64,000 bases of DNA from Allomyces macrogynus ATCC 38327. Lineage: Eukaryota; Blastocladiomycota; Blastocladiomycetes; Blastocladiales; Blastocladiaceae. The position numbers and the translations under genes were made by a program. The stretch covers positions 88,522-152,521 of the forward strand of contig GG745355.1 of assembly GCA_000151295.1 (NCBI GenBank), read 5' to 3'. Under the pieces are notes generated by a model, which had not been told where the DNA came from, did not search any database, and saw only the letters and a program-made list of their open reading frames with translations. Positions 21,874 to 33,863 of this stretch are shown in pieces (positions within the stretch are counted from its first letter, which is position 1; each line of letters opens with the position of its first letter).

Positions 21874-24120
21874 ATGACCCCGCACGCACCCAAGCGCCCA
21901 CGCGCACGCCGCGCCGCACTCTCCACGACCGTGATGCTCGTTCTCGCCGCCGCCGCGCTTCTCGCGGCGGCGCCAGCGCACTCGGCCCCCCTCGCGCGCC
22001 GTTTCCCGACGACCGCCGCTGCCGGCGCCGATGCCGCGGGGATCGTGGTCGCTGAAGTCGCGACCGAGGCCACAACGACAAGTTCCGTGGTCTAAATCCC
22101 GCCGGCCGCTGCGGCCACGGCTACGGCCACAACGTCTGCGCCCGTACACGAGCCGTGGGTGTCGTATTACCCGAGCAGTAAGCCCGGTACGGTCGTGAAC
22201 CAAGTTCCGGCGCCCGGGGCCGAGACGGCGACCGTGGGGCCGGGGAATTCGGCGACGCAAGATGCGGCATCGGCGACGACGGCTCATGGTGCGATTTTGG
22301 GGCCGCCGGACGCGACGGGAGTCCCGATTTCGAGCCATGCCGCGGGCACGACGAGCGCCGCCGTGGCTGCGCATGCAGCGGTGGTCACAGATTCGGTATC
22401 GGCGCACGCGTCGTCGGCGGCACCGACGCCGCAGGGTGAAACGGCCGACGAGACGGTGGATCTGCCGTGGCCGGAAGACGAGACGGCGGGGTTGCCTGAG
22501 GCGACGAAGACGGTCGCGACGGCGAGCGCATCGGTGGTGCACTCAACGGCGGTACACGCGACCGAGTCGGTGCACTCGACGGCGGCGGTGCCGCAGGCGA
22601 CTGAGCCGGTCGTGACGCGCGTGGTCGACGCGACAACGGCTGGGGCCGAGTCGTCGGCGATTGCAACTGAGCATACGGCCAAAATTGCCGAGTCGACCGT
22701 GTTTGCTGAATCAACCGCCATAGCTGAAACGACGGCAATTGCCGAGCCGACCCGCACGGTCACGGCTGCCCCGTCGCGAGCGGCCGATTCGACGACCTTC
22801 ATTGCCGAGTCGACGGCGATTTCTGAGCCAACCAGCACGATCGTTGCCAAGCCGACGAGTGCGGCCGTGTCGGCGACGATCGAGTCCTCGAGTGCTGCTG
22901 AGATCGCGGCCACCACTACGCACCCAAGCCACGCCGCATCGGCGACGACCATCATCGAGGCCCCCAGCGCGACCATCGTCGACGAGACCAGTAAGACGGT
23001 CGAGTCAAGTGCCGGGGCGTCGGCTACCATTCACACGCCCAACACACACGCTACGACGAGCGCGACGTGGGCATCGACTGCTGAAGCTTCGAGCACAAGT
23101 GCATCGACATCCACGGCTAAGGCATCGACTGCCGCTGCCGATTCCACGACAGTCCACACGGCCCACAGTGTGACGGCGTCGGCGACTCACGAATCGGCCA
23201 GTGCCACGGAGACGGAGACGCACGACTCGGCCAGCAGTGCCGCGTCGGCAACGATCCGCGCCACCAGCAAGACCGCAGCGCCGGCGACGCTCGACTCGTC
23301 CAGCAGTGCTGCCGCGGAATCCACGACGCTCGCCGACTCCACGACGCTCAAGCCGCCCACTTCCACCACCTCAACGGCCGACCTGCCCAGCAGCACCTCC
23401 ACCAACGCGCACTCGGCGTCCCCGTCCTCCTCGACCCACACGACGCGGTTCGCCACGCAGCCGTTTGCCGCGCAGGGCCAGATTGTCGTGCGCACGATCA
23501 TTGGCACCCCCTCTGCGGCGCCCGCATCGGTGCCGATCGTGTTTGAGACACCTGTGGCCGAGCCGACGCCCGTGGACGCTGCCGCGGTCGCGGTCGCGGT
23601 CGCACAGCAGTCGACGCCAGCGGCCCTCGTCACGGGGTTCCGCGTGGCCGCCGTGGAAGAGCCCATGGTGACGGGCGTGCACGCCGTAGCTGAGGCCGAG
23701 GAGACGGTCGCGTTGTCGACGAACGTGGGCCAGCAGTCGAGCGCGGCTCAGGCGACGACGGTGCTCGTGCCCGAGTCGAGTGCCATCGAGACCACGGCGA
23801 GCGCGACGCCGCTGGCGACCATCGTGACGACGACCGAGACGATCACGGTCACGCAGCTGCCCTCGTCTACGCACACGACTTCGACGACGACCGCGTTGGC
23901 GCCTGCTCCGAAAACCACAATTGAGCTGGCCGGCTCGATCACGGCCATTGTCAACAACCAGCTCTTGGAATTCTCGGGCCAGGTGCTCATGTATGACGGC
24001 CAGGTCGACGTGATGTTCAACGGTCCCATGTTCTCGGGCGTGGCCAAGGGCCGTGTCGTGGGTGCCGGCGCGACGAACCTGGTGAGTGTGAGTGGAGATG
24101 TCGTGTCGGCCGAGTATTAA
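21874..24120 (+). CDS. Secreted Ser/Thr/Ala-rich, cysteine-free mucin-like protein with one in-frame stop
   Basis: An ATG (ACCATGACC) opens a signal peptide: basic start (PKRPRARR), hydrophobic core (TTVMLVLAAAALLAAAPAHS) and a likely cleavage after APAHSA. At codon 74 there is a TAA (22093-22095), and the same frame then stays open for about 675 codons. The rest is dominated by Ser, Thr, Ala, Glu and Val with irregular repeats such as AESTAIAE and TTSTT, and I see no cysteine. The final 70 residues differ (ITAIVNNQLLEFSGQVLMYD, VMFNGPMFSGVAKG) and may form a small beta domain. There is no hydrophobic GPI-type tail. Probably a heavily O-glycosylated cell-surface or matrix protein. The stop could be removed by a weak intron (66 bp, 22087-22152, phase 0), be a sequencing error, or mark a null allele. 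Confidence 0.6.
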
Positions 24121-25621
24121 GTCTCGGCCGCTGATGCTTGAGGTCTTTTGTTGCACGCGTTTGTTCTGTGCTTTATCGCTCCACTAGTTTTAGTTTTTCC
24201 GTTCGTTTGTTGGTTTTCCTCTGGTTTTCCTCTGGTTTTCTTCAATTCGGAGCCGCACCAGCCGCCTGCCTCTTTCGTGTACAAACCACATCTCGCATGG
24301 TCATGAATCAAACGCGTCTCTGGTCTGTTCACAATGTCCCGACATGCCTGATGGACGGGTCACTGGTGCGTCTGCGATTTGTGGCCCACAGTTGGTTATG
24401 CTGCCGGCGACAGCAAAAGTACTAGCAGCAGGCTTTGGCGAATGTCTCTCCGGAAGAATTGTCGTCCAAGACATGATTGTGATGAGAGATTCCTAAAAGC
24501 GACGCATGTGGGTCCCCAGGGCATAGGCCAGACTCATGAATTGTGTATGATTGACCCTACAAACCGGCAGGACTCACTCCAATGGCAGCGACTCCGGCTT
24601 TAGAACGTCAGCCGCCAGTATTCAGGAAGCTATCTCAAGGATTCTCACCCCAGGGCAACACCCGATCGACTTCACACATTACTGGTGAGGGGGTTAGTGC
24701 GTCATTTTGTCAGCTTGTCTTCCATTGCTCGAGTTCAATGCTGGGGCTGTCGAACAGCCAACTCGGGGATGGGTGAGTGGGTTGTACGTATTCTCAATGT
24801 AGTGACTGCTGCTGTCAATGCTTGTTGCTGCTGCTGGCTTCCGTGTCTTGCGGGTCTTGGTCGAGAGCTCTTTCAAGTCGTTTTGTTCGTCGATTGCCCT
24901 AGATCTACATGCATCGTCTTGTCATCATTGGTTTTCCGACCGGAGCTGGGGCAACCGTTTCGCCGGACCTGGGGACACGACTCCTCGTGAGCAATGCTGG
25001 CCATAGAGTGAACAACTGATGGTCGAGACCTCTGCACCAGCGCCCTCACAATCCTAAACTTCTTACTCCTCAAATTGGTGCGCCTACGTGCCATATTCAA
25101 TGCGAAAGACGCATTTTCATTCGGGAGGTCATTGTAATTCGTCAAAGGAAACAATGGGGCTTTGATGGCTGTGGCAGGCTGGGTGACATGAGAAAGAAAA
25201 CAAAGAGGCAATTGGCAACGCTGGCGGACGGACCGCCCAGTTTCTGATGGTGTCGAAAGCCGTCATCCAAACGAGCACTGTGAGGCAAAGGTGTTGATCA
25301 GCAAGACCGCACTCAATGGTTGCCACGAATTGGCCGACTCATGCTGAGGGGGTTCGTTCCTTCCCCTGGAAAGTTGAAAAATGTGCGACGAGGCTAAAAG
25401 GGCTCAAGTTGGTTTGCGCGCAGAGGCGCCGAGCCTCCTTTTGTGCGCCAACATTTGCTCCATGTCACTAACAAGAGTGAATCGCTCGAAGCCTGGTAGA
25501 GACGTTGCACTTCAAACAAACCTGCCACTCAGCTGAAGTCCACAATGATTTTGCGACGCAAACTGCAACGTTTCTCTTGTGATGTGACTGCAACTACTCC
25601 CCATCCAATTTCCCATCATCG
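24121..25621. other. Intergenic, AT-richer, no supported gene
   Basis: Base composition is noticeably less GC-rich than in the coding blocks and the open frames are short and random-looking. No tRNA, rRNA or repeat was recognised. Confidence 0.5.
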
Positions 25622-26848
25622 TCAAATTTGCTGCTCACGAAAGACTGAGCATCTCCATGAACACATGCACATCAACCCCTCAATTGACGGACACTCTGCA
25701 CGCAACTCGGCTGCAACTAACATACCGATGTCAGCAGCGACAAGAACTTCAACTGGCAACGGCGGAGCATCGTGATCCCAGGACGTGCACGCCCAACACA
25801 CAACGCCTTTTATCATCTTCACCGAACAGCTGAGCCAATCCTCGACCAAGCGCACCACAAGCTTGCCCATGACGCACCGCGCGCACCGTAACCGCGGAAT
25901 TAGGTACCAAATGCTGGGCGTTGTGTACTCGAGATCAAGCACGCCGACATATCCAATCACACATTCCGCACGGAGCCACAGCAGGTTGCGCACACGAGAA
26001 AGTTGAGCAAGCAGACGTGGATCGACGGCAGCCACGTCAACAGCCGATAATTGCGAAGTGCAAGGAAATGTGCCAATGACCTCGGGCAACATCAAAGACG
26101 ATTTCAGTGCACTGAACTTGGCAAGACGCGGGAGTGCCGTCGGTGCAAACTTTGCAAGCGTCAGCCCACCTGTCGTGAACTTGGTGACTGGCGCAAGCTG
26201 CAGCACAATTTCGTCGATCCATTCGACAAGGGACGGCAGTACGAGTTCTGTCAGGTGCGGCAATTCGCCCGGAGCCGCACCTTGGAGGAAGACTGGCTTT
26301 TCCTCATCAACCGGGGGTCAAGCACCAGGCGGAGGGAGGTGAGCAAACTTGGCCACTCGACGCCAGTGGCATCGCCGGGGGCCGCGCAGGTAGGTGCGTG
26401 AGCGTGTCGGGTAACTCCGCGCCTGGCGGGCAAGTATTGTGGACGACGAGCCTGCAAAGTGCGGGCCACACGGTCCAGGTCGGCTCGACGTCGTTGTTCC
26501 CAAGTAGCAAGTGCAACCCTTGCAGTGTGATATTGCGAAGGCGCAGCTGCAGCAACATAATCGGGTCGGCGTAGAGCGCCGTTGACAATTGATTCGTGGG
26601 AAGAGGTTGGGACTTGGGTCGTCTCTGCGAGAAAGGGAATGATTGCTCTCTCTGAAGCTCGCGTCGACGTCGACACGTCCAGCGGCCAGTGCCGTGAAAA
26701 GCTGTCGTGCTGTCGTGCAGGTGGCCGCTGCTGGCCGCTTGTAGGAAACAGTTGCGACATGGATCCATGCTGCCCAGACCCGAACAAGCATGACATCTGC
26801 CCACACTTTGTTTCGACCATCTTCAGAATCGACATGAGGCTCTGCCAC
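25622..26848 (-). pseudogene. Leucine-rich-repeat (F-box/LRR-like) gene, apparently disrupted
   Basis: Minus-strand sequence reads as LRR-type protein but in more than one frame. The upstream part has MLLQLRLRNITLQGLHLLLG and VWPALCRLVVHNTC; then WPSLLTSLRLVLDPR in another frame; then a 213-residue frame with MPHLTELVLPSLVEWIDEIV and ALPRLAKFSALKSSLML. The L-x-x-L spacing and P-x-L-x-x-L starts are those of fungal F-box/LRR proteins. The shifts between frames are not explained by introns of the size usual here, so I favour a decayed gene, though sequencing indels or unrecognised introns are possible. It resembles in style the gene at 61.2-63.3 kb. No F-box was identified here. Confidence 0.45.
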
Positions 26849-26907
26849 ATTGCCGACGCGCCCAATGATGAAGGAGCGTGACTGGAGAGAGCGGTCGGCA
26901 CAATCAC

Positions 26908-27864
26908 AGGGAAAACAATGCGACGCTGATTTTTGTGTCAGAGGGTTGCAGCCAACCGCCTCCTCTTGGGCATATTTACGCGATTCCCTTGCCTGGCATT
27001 ATGCGTTCTAGATGGAGTTTTGGCTGATTTGGTGGGGGCCGTTGGAAATGCTCTTGACTTGCCCATAATAATCGAATCGAATTACATCCTCAATGAAGAT
27101 GCTGAGACAGGGTGCTAGGCCAAAAAGATAATTCTTGCAACGTCGTTGTTGTGTCTAATTCCCGAATTTCTTTAGTCTCAGGAGAGAGCAGCGTTCGCGG
27201 ATATCCTGAGAGCGCCTATGCAGTATGTTGACACCTTGCCCCCCATGTCGCACTCACCAGCAGTTGCACGGAGCGATTTGTGGTTCCACACTTGGCTCTT
27301 GCCCTTGATTTCGAAGGATCGTGGGAACAAGAGGCAAGAGGGTGCGCTTGCAAGCACGTAGCCTCCTCCGCCGCTTGGCTGTCTCGTTGATAATAGGTAA
27401 GAACCCATATTGGTCGAAAGTCGTCAGAAGTCGTTGGTGGGAGACGATTTTCGAGGCCCAAGTCTGACCGACTTTGTGGGAGACACGTTTGTGTTGGAGG
27501 CCATTCAAAATGAGCATCTCTTCATTTTGCTGGCGATTCGAGGCCCGCGTGCAGCCAGCCTTTGTTGCGGCCGTCCATCACTCTTGTCTGCGTTGAAGCC
27601 ATGTGTTGCTCTCGTTTCCGCTCCAATGACCCACGCGCAATGGAAATCGATTTGGTGCGTAAATATTCCACTTGAATCTGTACAAATTTCCTTCCCGCAA
27701 CATGCGCTCCATGCTTGAGCCACAACCGCAATCCCAACTTTTGTTTCACTCCCAGATAATCGATCAATCAAACACCGTCAAATCAGCGCGTTCCCGCGCA
27801 AACCGCCAGTCGCGCACACATGCGTCTCGCACGCGCACACACGCGCGCTCCACCAACCCGGACA
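26908..27864. other. Intergenic, no supported gene
   Basis: AT-richer sequence with only short random frames. No RNA gene or repeat recognised. Confidence 0.45.
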
Positions 27865-28623
27865 TCATTGCATGCGGCATCTCGCGCGCCTCGGTTCATC
27901 CGGCCTTCGTTCCGCGCCATCGTCTGCGCGTTCGTCGACCGGGATCCTCACATCCGCGGTGCCGCGGAAATCACTTGCGACCGCCGCCGGCTGCGGTGCC
28001 GCGATTCCCATCGCCGCAGCGACAGCAGCGCCCATCGGAACATGCACGACCACGTCGCCGACGCCGCCTGGTCGCCACCATGCGCTCGCGACAGCGGCAG
28101 GCGGAATGGTCGGCTCGACCACCGGGACAGCGGGCGTGTACCGCGGCAGGTCGCCGTCGTCGTCGGCGTCAACGTCGTCGAGAATCATACGCCGGTCGGC
28201 CTTGAGCAGGTGCCGCTCCCGCTTGGCCGCGGGCGGTTCGCGTAGCCGCGAGAGCTGGATGCGTGCGCGAAGGTATAGGACGAGCAGAATGAGGACGGCG
28301 AGGAGCAGGCTTGATGTGCCAATAAGCCATGGCCGTGGGATCAGGCCCGTGGATGCGGACGCCGACATGGGTTGGAGTGCTGGAGTGGGCGTGGACGTGA
28401 TGGTTGCGAATGACGGCGTTGGTGTAGACGTGATGGTAGGGCCGGTCGTGGCGGTCCGCGTCGATGGAACGGGAGTTGTTGTGGATGACGGCGGTATCCT
28501 GGCCGAGGTCGGGTCCTCTGAAGAAACGGCGCCGTCCGCATCGACGGGCGGTTGTTGTGCGACAGCTGGCGCTGGAGCGACGCTTCGCTTGATCAGCGCA
28601 GGTTTCCTTGGCGTGGGCGGCAT
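27865..28623 (-). CDS. Single-pass membrane protein with Ser/Thr-rich segment, 252 aa
   Basis: Starts MPPTPRKPALIKRSV and contains a Ser/Thr/Pro-rich region (about residues 45-90, e.g. PTITSTPTPSFATITSTPTP). One transmembrane helix follows (IGTSSLLLAVLILLVLYLRA, about 100-120), then a basic juxtamembrane stretch (AKRERHLLKADRR), an acidic patch (LDDVDADDDGDLP) and a Pro/Ala-rich tail. The layout resembles fungal cell-wall stress sensors (Mid2/WSC-like: glycosylated outside, one helix, acidic cytosolic tail), but there is no cysteine-rich WSC domain and no clear signal peptide, so this is topology only. A good TATA box lies about 75 bp upstream of the start. Single exon. Confidence 0.6.
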   Translation of the reverse strand: MPPTPRKPALIKRSVAPAPAVAQQPPVDADGAVSSEDPTSARIPPSSTTTPVPSTRTATTGPTITSTPTPSFATITSTPTPALQPMSASASTGLIPRPWLIGTSSLLLAVLILLVLYLRARIQLSRLREPPAAKRERHLLKADRRMILDDVDADDDGDLPRYTPAVPVVEPTIPPAAVASAWWRPGGVGDVVVHVPMGAAVAAAMGIAAPQPAAVASDFRGTADVRIPVDERADDGAERRPDEPRRARCRMQ

Positions 28624-28696
28624 CGGACACGCGAGGATGGTTCGGGGTGCGGTGGTGGATGCTGGTTGAGAACAGCTGGACAAACGGCGCGGGCCG

Positions 28697-28706
28697 AGGT
28701 ATATAT
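28697..28706 (-). promoter_or_regulatory. TATA box for the membrane-protein gene
   Basis: TATATATA-type element on the minus strand about 75 bp upstream of the ATG at 28623. Spacing and orientation fit a core promoter. Confidence 0.5.
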
Positions 28707-29543
28707 AGGTGCCGGCCAGGAAGACAAAACGTGGAGAACCATCCACAATCGGCCGTGAGATCAACCCGCTCGGGAGAAGTGTGTAGGGACCCCTGGCGCT
28801 GCGAGCGCCATCCAAACCCATCCAAACATCCACATCTGTGCCGAACCCGGCCGCTGCACCCCGTTGCACGAGCGTGGAGCTTTCCGGATGCAAACCAGGC
28901 CACGGATGAACCTCACGGAAGGGAGCGCGCATGCGCGACCATGTCGTCTGATGAGGTGGCACGACGGGCAGAGCGCACGCGTGCCCACTCATTCCGGTTG
29001 GGCGGAAGCCCATTCTTTCGGCAGGTGGTGGTGCTGCGTGGGGGGCTGGCTCTTGTGACGCATTTGCTGCCCAAGCTGGAGCCTGGGCTCATCGCTCTGG
29101 TTCGCACGCGCGCAGGTGCGGGGGTGCAAAGACAATCGGCACTTTTTGGAATGAGTTGACGTGGTGTGTTGTTCGTGATTGGTTGCTCGAGGTTAACCCG
29201 GTGGCGCCTGTGATTTGCACATCTCGGCGCAAGATTGCCCAGCCTCATTGAGGTTGATTTCAGTGAGCGCCTGCGCATACTGCCGAATTCAATGCCGCTT
29301 CTTTGACCGGCGTCCGCATCATTTCCGTCCGTCCAAGTTGCGGCCTGGCCCGCGCACCCATACGCGTGAGCGCGTCGTGCACCGGTAGCTGCCGGCAAGT
29401 CAAGGAAGTTGCAGCGAAGACTGTGCGCGACGCACGAACGCGACCAGCACGACGTCGCGGTTGTGTAACATTTCATTTCGATTCCCGGGCCAAATCATGA
29501 AAATATCTCTTGGGTATCCAACGCGCATAACCACCCATCGAAA
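28707..29543. other. Intergenic, no supported gene
   Basis: Open frames here lack family likeness and codon character. Separates the membrane-protein gene from the P450 array. Confidence 0.45.
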
Positions 29544-31378
29544 TCACTCGGCGCTCTGGGCCACCCAGGCGTCAACGGTACGCTCCGACTCCTCCACCTT
29601 CTCCATCTTCACCACCAGGTCACGGACGCGTGGGCCGCGCACGGTCGCCTTGACGAGCACCGTCTCCTTGGGCAGCACCGTCAAGCCAAACGTCGCGGCC
29701 ATATCAATCTTGACACCGTCCCCCATGGCGTTCTCGACGCAGACGCAAGCAAACAAGCGCGCGACCAGGACGAGCATCTCGCGCGCGGCCAGGTGCACGC
29801 CCGGGCACAGCCGGCGCCCCGCGCCAAATGAGGTGGTGCCGTCCATGATGCCCAAACTCTTGGCGTCGAGCCAGCGGTCGGGCCGGAACTCGGCGTCGTA
29901 TACGCCATCGTGAATGCCGATTATGTTGTAGATAACTTGTGCGCCCTTGGGGATGTGGTACCCGGCGAGCGTGTCGTCCTCGAGCGTCTGGCGCGGCAGG
30001 CCGAGCGGCGCGACGGGCGAGAGCCGCGTGACTTCCTTGATCACGGCGCGCGTGTACGGCAGGTCGTCAAAGTCGTCGAGCGTAGGGAGTCGGCCGTGAG
30101 CCGCCACAATTGCAGCGGCTTCGGCTTGCAGTCGCGGTTGGTGCGTCGGGTCGTTGATCACGTAGACGAGGAGCCAGAGGAGCGTCGCCGCGGTCGTGTC
30201 CTACATTCCAGCGATCAGTGGGTCAACTATTGGGCGACGAACTACACGAGACGCATTTGGAAACAATCGTACAATGCCCGCAAACAAGAAATCCATCATG
30301 AGCAGTTTGATTTCATTCATCGAGAGCTCGTCCTGGTCCATGGTCAGCAGCAGCTCCTCGGCGTAGAACAGCTCGCGGTCAGCGCGTGAGTCCACGCCGG
30401 AGCGCGCCTCCTCGTTAAGCCTTGTCTTGAGTTCGACAAGCCTGTTCAGGATCAGGGCCGTCGTGGATGCGTGCTTGGATACTGGCAATGGCCTTGCGCT
30501 TATTGCGCATCACGGCCCAGTCGAGTATGCGCGAGTCAAAGTAGTCCTCGACGCCGCCGACGCCGCCCAGTTCAAACAGGTCGAGCACGGCTTGGCAAAG
30601 CTCTTGCAGCGCCGGATCGTCGGGCGAATCGTACGAGATGCCGAGGCACTTGGCGAGCATGATATTGGCCGTGTAGAGCATCAGGTGACGCCTAATCTCG
30701 ACGGGCTCGCCCGCGGTGGCGACTACTTGCTGCACGAACCGCAGCGATTCGGCGTCGAGAATCGCGTCCATTTGTGTGAGCTTGAGCGGGGTCAGGATGC
30801 GGTGCGAGACCTTGCGCAAATGTGACCAGCGCGGGCTGTACTGCCGCTACATTCATATCGCCAGGCACATACGACACACGCTGGTTGTTAGGGCAAAAGA
30901 TCCGTGGAAATGTGGAAACAAAAGTATTGGTCCATACCATGGCCATGTCCTGCCCACCTTCCGAGTTGAACGTCAGCACTTTGCCCGCCCACCGACCCGC
31001 GTAGACCTTGCCGCGCTTGATAAGCGTTTCCTGTGCGAGCTCCTGGCTCGAGATGATCACAACGACCACGGTGCCGAGCTTCAAGTGGAAGACGGGTCCA
31101 TATTCGCGCGCAAGTCGCTGGATGAGCTTGTCGGGCTCGTTGGTCGAGGCGAGCAAGGGCAGGTGGCCCACGAGCGGCCACGCAGGCGGACATGGCGGAA
31201 GTTTGGCGGATCCAGAAGCGACCAATGTACGGCGCGTAGTGGTCGCAAACACAATGGCGGCGGTCGCGGCAGCGGCCGCAGCACTGGCGGCCAAGACAAG
31301 TGGTGCAGCCCGGTCACCGAGGACGGAAGCAGCAGCGTCGCGGATCGTGTCGACAGTGGTGGCAGCGAGGCCGGACAT
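29544..31378 (-). pseudogene. Cytochrome P450, array copy 1, interrupted by a single-base frameshift
   Basis: Membrane-anchored monooxygenase of the same subfamily as the other copies. Exon 1 (30938-31378) has the anchor and PPCPPAWPLVGHLPLLAS. Exon 2 is 30273-30846. Exon 3 (29544-30200) has VIKEVTRLSP (ExxR), FRPDRW and FGAGRRLCPGVH with the haem-binding Cys. The I-helix motif AGIDTT is split by intron 2. The two intact copies have exon 2 of exactly 573 bp; this one has 574. The frame changes after IHDG at about 30455-30458 (a GGG run), from RIHDG to LILNRLVELKTRL. All other hallmark residues and splice sites look sound, so it is either a very young pseudogene or an assembly error in a working gene. 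Confidence 0.85.
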
Positions 31379-32107
31379 GGATGGAGATAGAGGAATGGTG
31401 CGAGGGGCAGAGGTTTGATGACGTTAAGGAGAGTTGGCGAGGATGTGCTGCTTTATGAGCTCGAGGCCACTGTTGGACAATGGCAGCGACACGCATGCCG
31501 AGCTGATTATGGCCGTGGAGAAGCGGTGCAGCGCGCGCACCATGACGAGAGCGTGTCGCCCCGCCCTGGCAGAAGCGCACACGTCGCATGTGCACAGTCT
31601 GACGCGTTGAACAAGATGTGGCCCATTGGTACGCCCACAAAAGGGGTTCTGCTAAAAACTTAAGTCTCATCCCCCAGAACACCGTCGGCACGCCGCCGTG
31701 GCGGTCGGCGTCGTGGCACGACGACACGGCGTGCATTCCTTGCAGCCTGATTTCGATTTGTGCTTCTCTAGAGAAAGCAGGAATGACTCGTTTCGACGCT
31801 GCGGTGGCGTGCAATGATGCTAAGGTAACCTATGTCGAGTCTCTTTGCGACGTGAGCTGTCGTCGTACTGGGTCCGCCAGGCCTGGAGGAATGATTGACG
31901 CAGGTCCTCGCGACAGCCCCGCCCTCTCCCCAAAACGCGTCATGATCCTGAACAGCATCGACACGTGGGCGCCTGTCCTTTTCTCCGACGATCCGCGCTC
32001 CGTGCTGTGGAGATATCATCTCAACTTCACAAGTTCATGAAACGACATGCTTCGATATATTCCTCGACAGCAATCAACAATCCGCACCTTCTTCGCCACA
32101 CAAAAAA
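31379..32107. other. Intergenic between P450 copies 1 and 2
   Basis: No coding signal. Should hold the copy 1 promoter; a CATAAAG-like element lies on the minus strand at about 31448-31457, roughly 70 bp upstream of its start. Confidence 0.4.
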
Positions 32108-33863
32108 TCACTCGACGGTCTGCGCCACGTCCTGGTCGCCGACCGCACACTCGATCTGCGCGTCCACCTTCTTCACCAGACCACGCCCCTGCGGCCCGCA
32201 CACCGTCGCCTTGACGAGCACCATCTCCTTGGGCAAAATCGTGAGCCCAAACTCACTGTTCATATCAATCTTGGTCCCATCCCCCTTGGCGTTCTCGAGG
32301 ATCACGCACGCAACCATGCGCGACACCAAAATCACCATCTCGCGCGCCGACAAGTGCACGCCCGGGCACATACGGCGGCTCAACCCAAACGTTGCAGTAC
32401 CGTCCATGAGCGTCAGGTTGTCGCGCTCGATCCAGCGGTCGGGGCGGAACTCGTGCGCGCCATCCATCATACCCTGATTGATTCCGACGATGTTGTAAAT
32501 GATCTGTGCGCCCTCGGGAATATAGTACCCGGCTAGGGTGTCGCCGGCCAGCGTCTTGCGCGGGACGCCGAGAGCCATGACGGGCGAGTGGAACGTGACC
32601 TCCTTGATCACGGCGCGCGTGTAGGGCAGATTCTCGAAGTCATCGAGTGACGGGAGCCGGCCGTGCGCCGGCACGATCGCGTCGACCTCGGCATGCAGCT
32701 GCACTTGGTGCTCCGGGTTGATGATGAGGCAGACGACGAGCCAGAGCAGCGTAGCCGCGGTCGAGTCCTAAATCGAGGGAGAAGATGAGTGTCGAATGCG
32801 ATGCGAGCGCGCCCACCTGATACGAAACAAAGCGTATCATGCCGGCAAACAAAGAATCTAGGATGAGGTACTTCATGCTGCTCAGCGTCAAATTGTCCTC
32901 GTCTATGGTCATGATGAGCTCCTCGGCGTAGCAGAGCTCGCGGTCAGCGCGCGAAATGATGCCGCGCGTGCGTTCATCGTCGAGGTTCGCCTTGAGCTCG
33001 ACAAGCCGGTTCCAAACCAGACCTTCGGGTACGCGCTCACGAACACCGTCAATAATTTTGGCCTTGTGCCGCATCGCAATCCAATCGAGGATCCGCGCGT
33101 CAAAAAAATCTTCAATGCAGCCAACGGCGCCAATATCAAAGATCTTGAGAATGTCGTTGCACAGGCTCTGGATGGTCGGATGGTCGGGCGAGTCATAGGT
33201 GATGCCCGGACACTTGGCGAGCATAATGTTGGCCGGGTAGAACATGAGGTGCCGCTTCATTTCAATCGGCTCGTTCCGCGTGCCGGACGCGACCAGATTG
33301 CTCGCGAACCGCAACGACTCGGTGTCGAGAATCGTGTCCATTTGCGTCAGCTTGAGCGGCGTCTGAATGCGGTGCGCGACTTAGCACAGGTGCGACCAGC
33401 GCTCGCCGTACGGTGCCAAAATATTGTATTCACCGAATCGCGTGAGATCAAGACTGTCTTTGATGTGCCTTCACGCACGCAAGAGATGACGTACGTAAAC
33501 CATATCTTTCGCGCCCTCAGTGGCCAGATCAATCGCCTTGCCGAGCCATCGGCCGGCGTACGTCTTGCCGCGCTTGACGAGCGTTTTCCTGCGCGAGCTC
33601 GTTGCTCGAAATGACGATGGCAATCACGTTGCCGAGCTTGAGATGGTAAATGGGCCCGTATTCGCGCGCAAGCTGCTGGATCAGCTTATCGGGGTCGCTC
33701 GCAGACGCAAGTAGCGGCAGGTGACCAACAAGCGGCCATGCACGCGACACGCCGTGGCCCCAAGAACGACGGTTGCAGTGGTTGCAGCGAGGACTTGTGC
33801 GCCGAGACCGCCGCTAAGAATTGCGGCTCCGGTGTCGCGCAAAGTATCAACGAGGGTCGACAT
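32108..33863 (-). pseudogene. Cytochrome P450, array copy 2, multiply disrupted
   Basis: Recognisable from MSTLVDTLRDTGAAIL to the C-terminus but broken at many points. The proline-rich linker before WPLVGHLPLLAS is deleted with a frame change near 33750. An extra A after ELAQE shifts frame near 33586. The intron 1 acceptor, TTTTAG in copy 3, reads TTTTGG here. An in-frame TAA follows WSHLC (33373-33375). The intron 2 donor after FAGM is AT instead of GT. Key residues have also drifted: the ExxR arginine is lost (KEVTFH where the other copies have KEVTRL) and the haem loop is FGLSRRMCPG, with Ser for Gly. The last exon is still open, which suggests fairly recent decay. No function expected. 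Confidence 0.9.
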
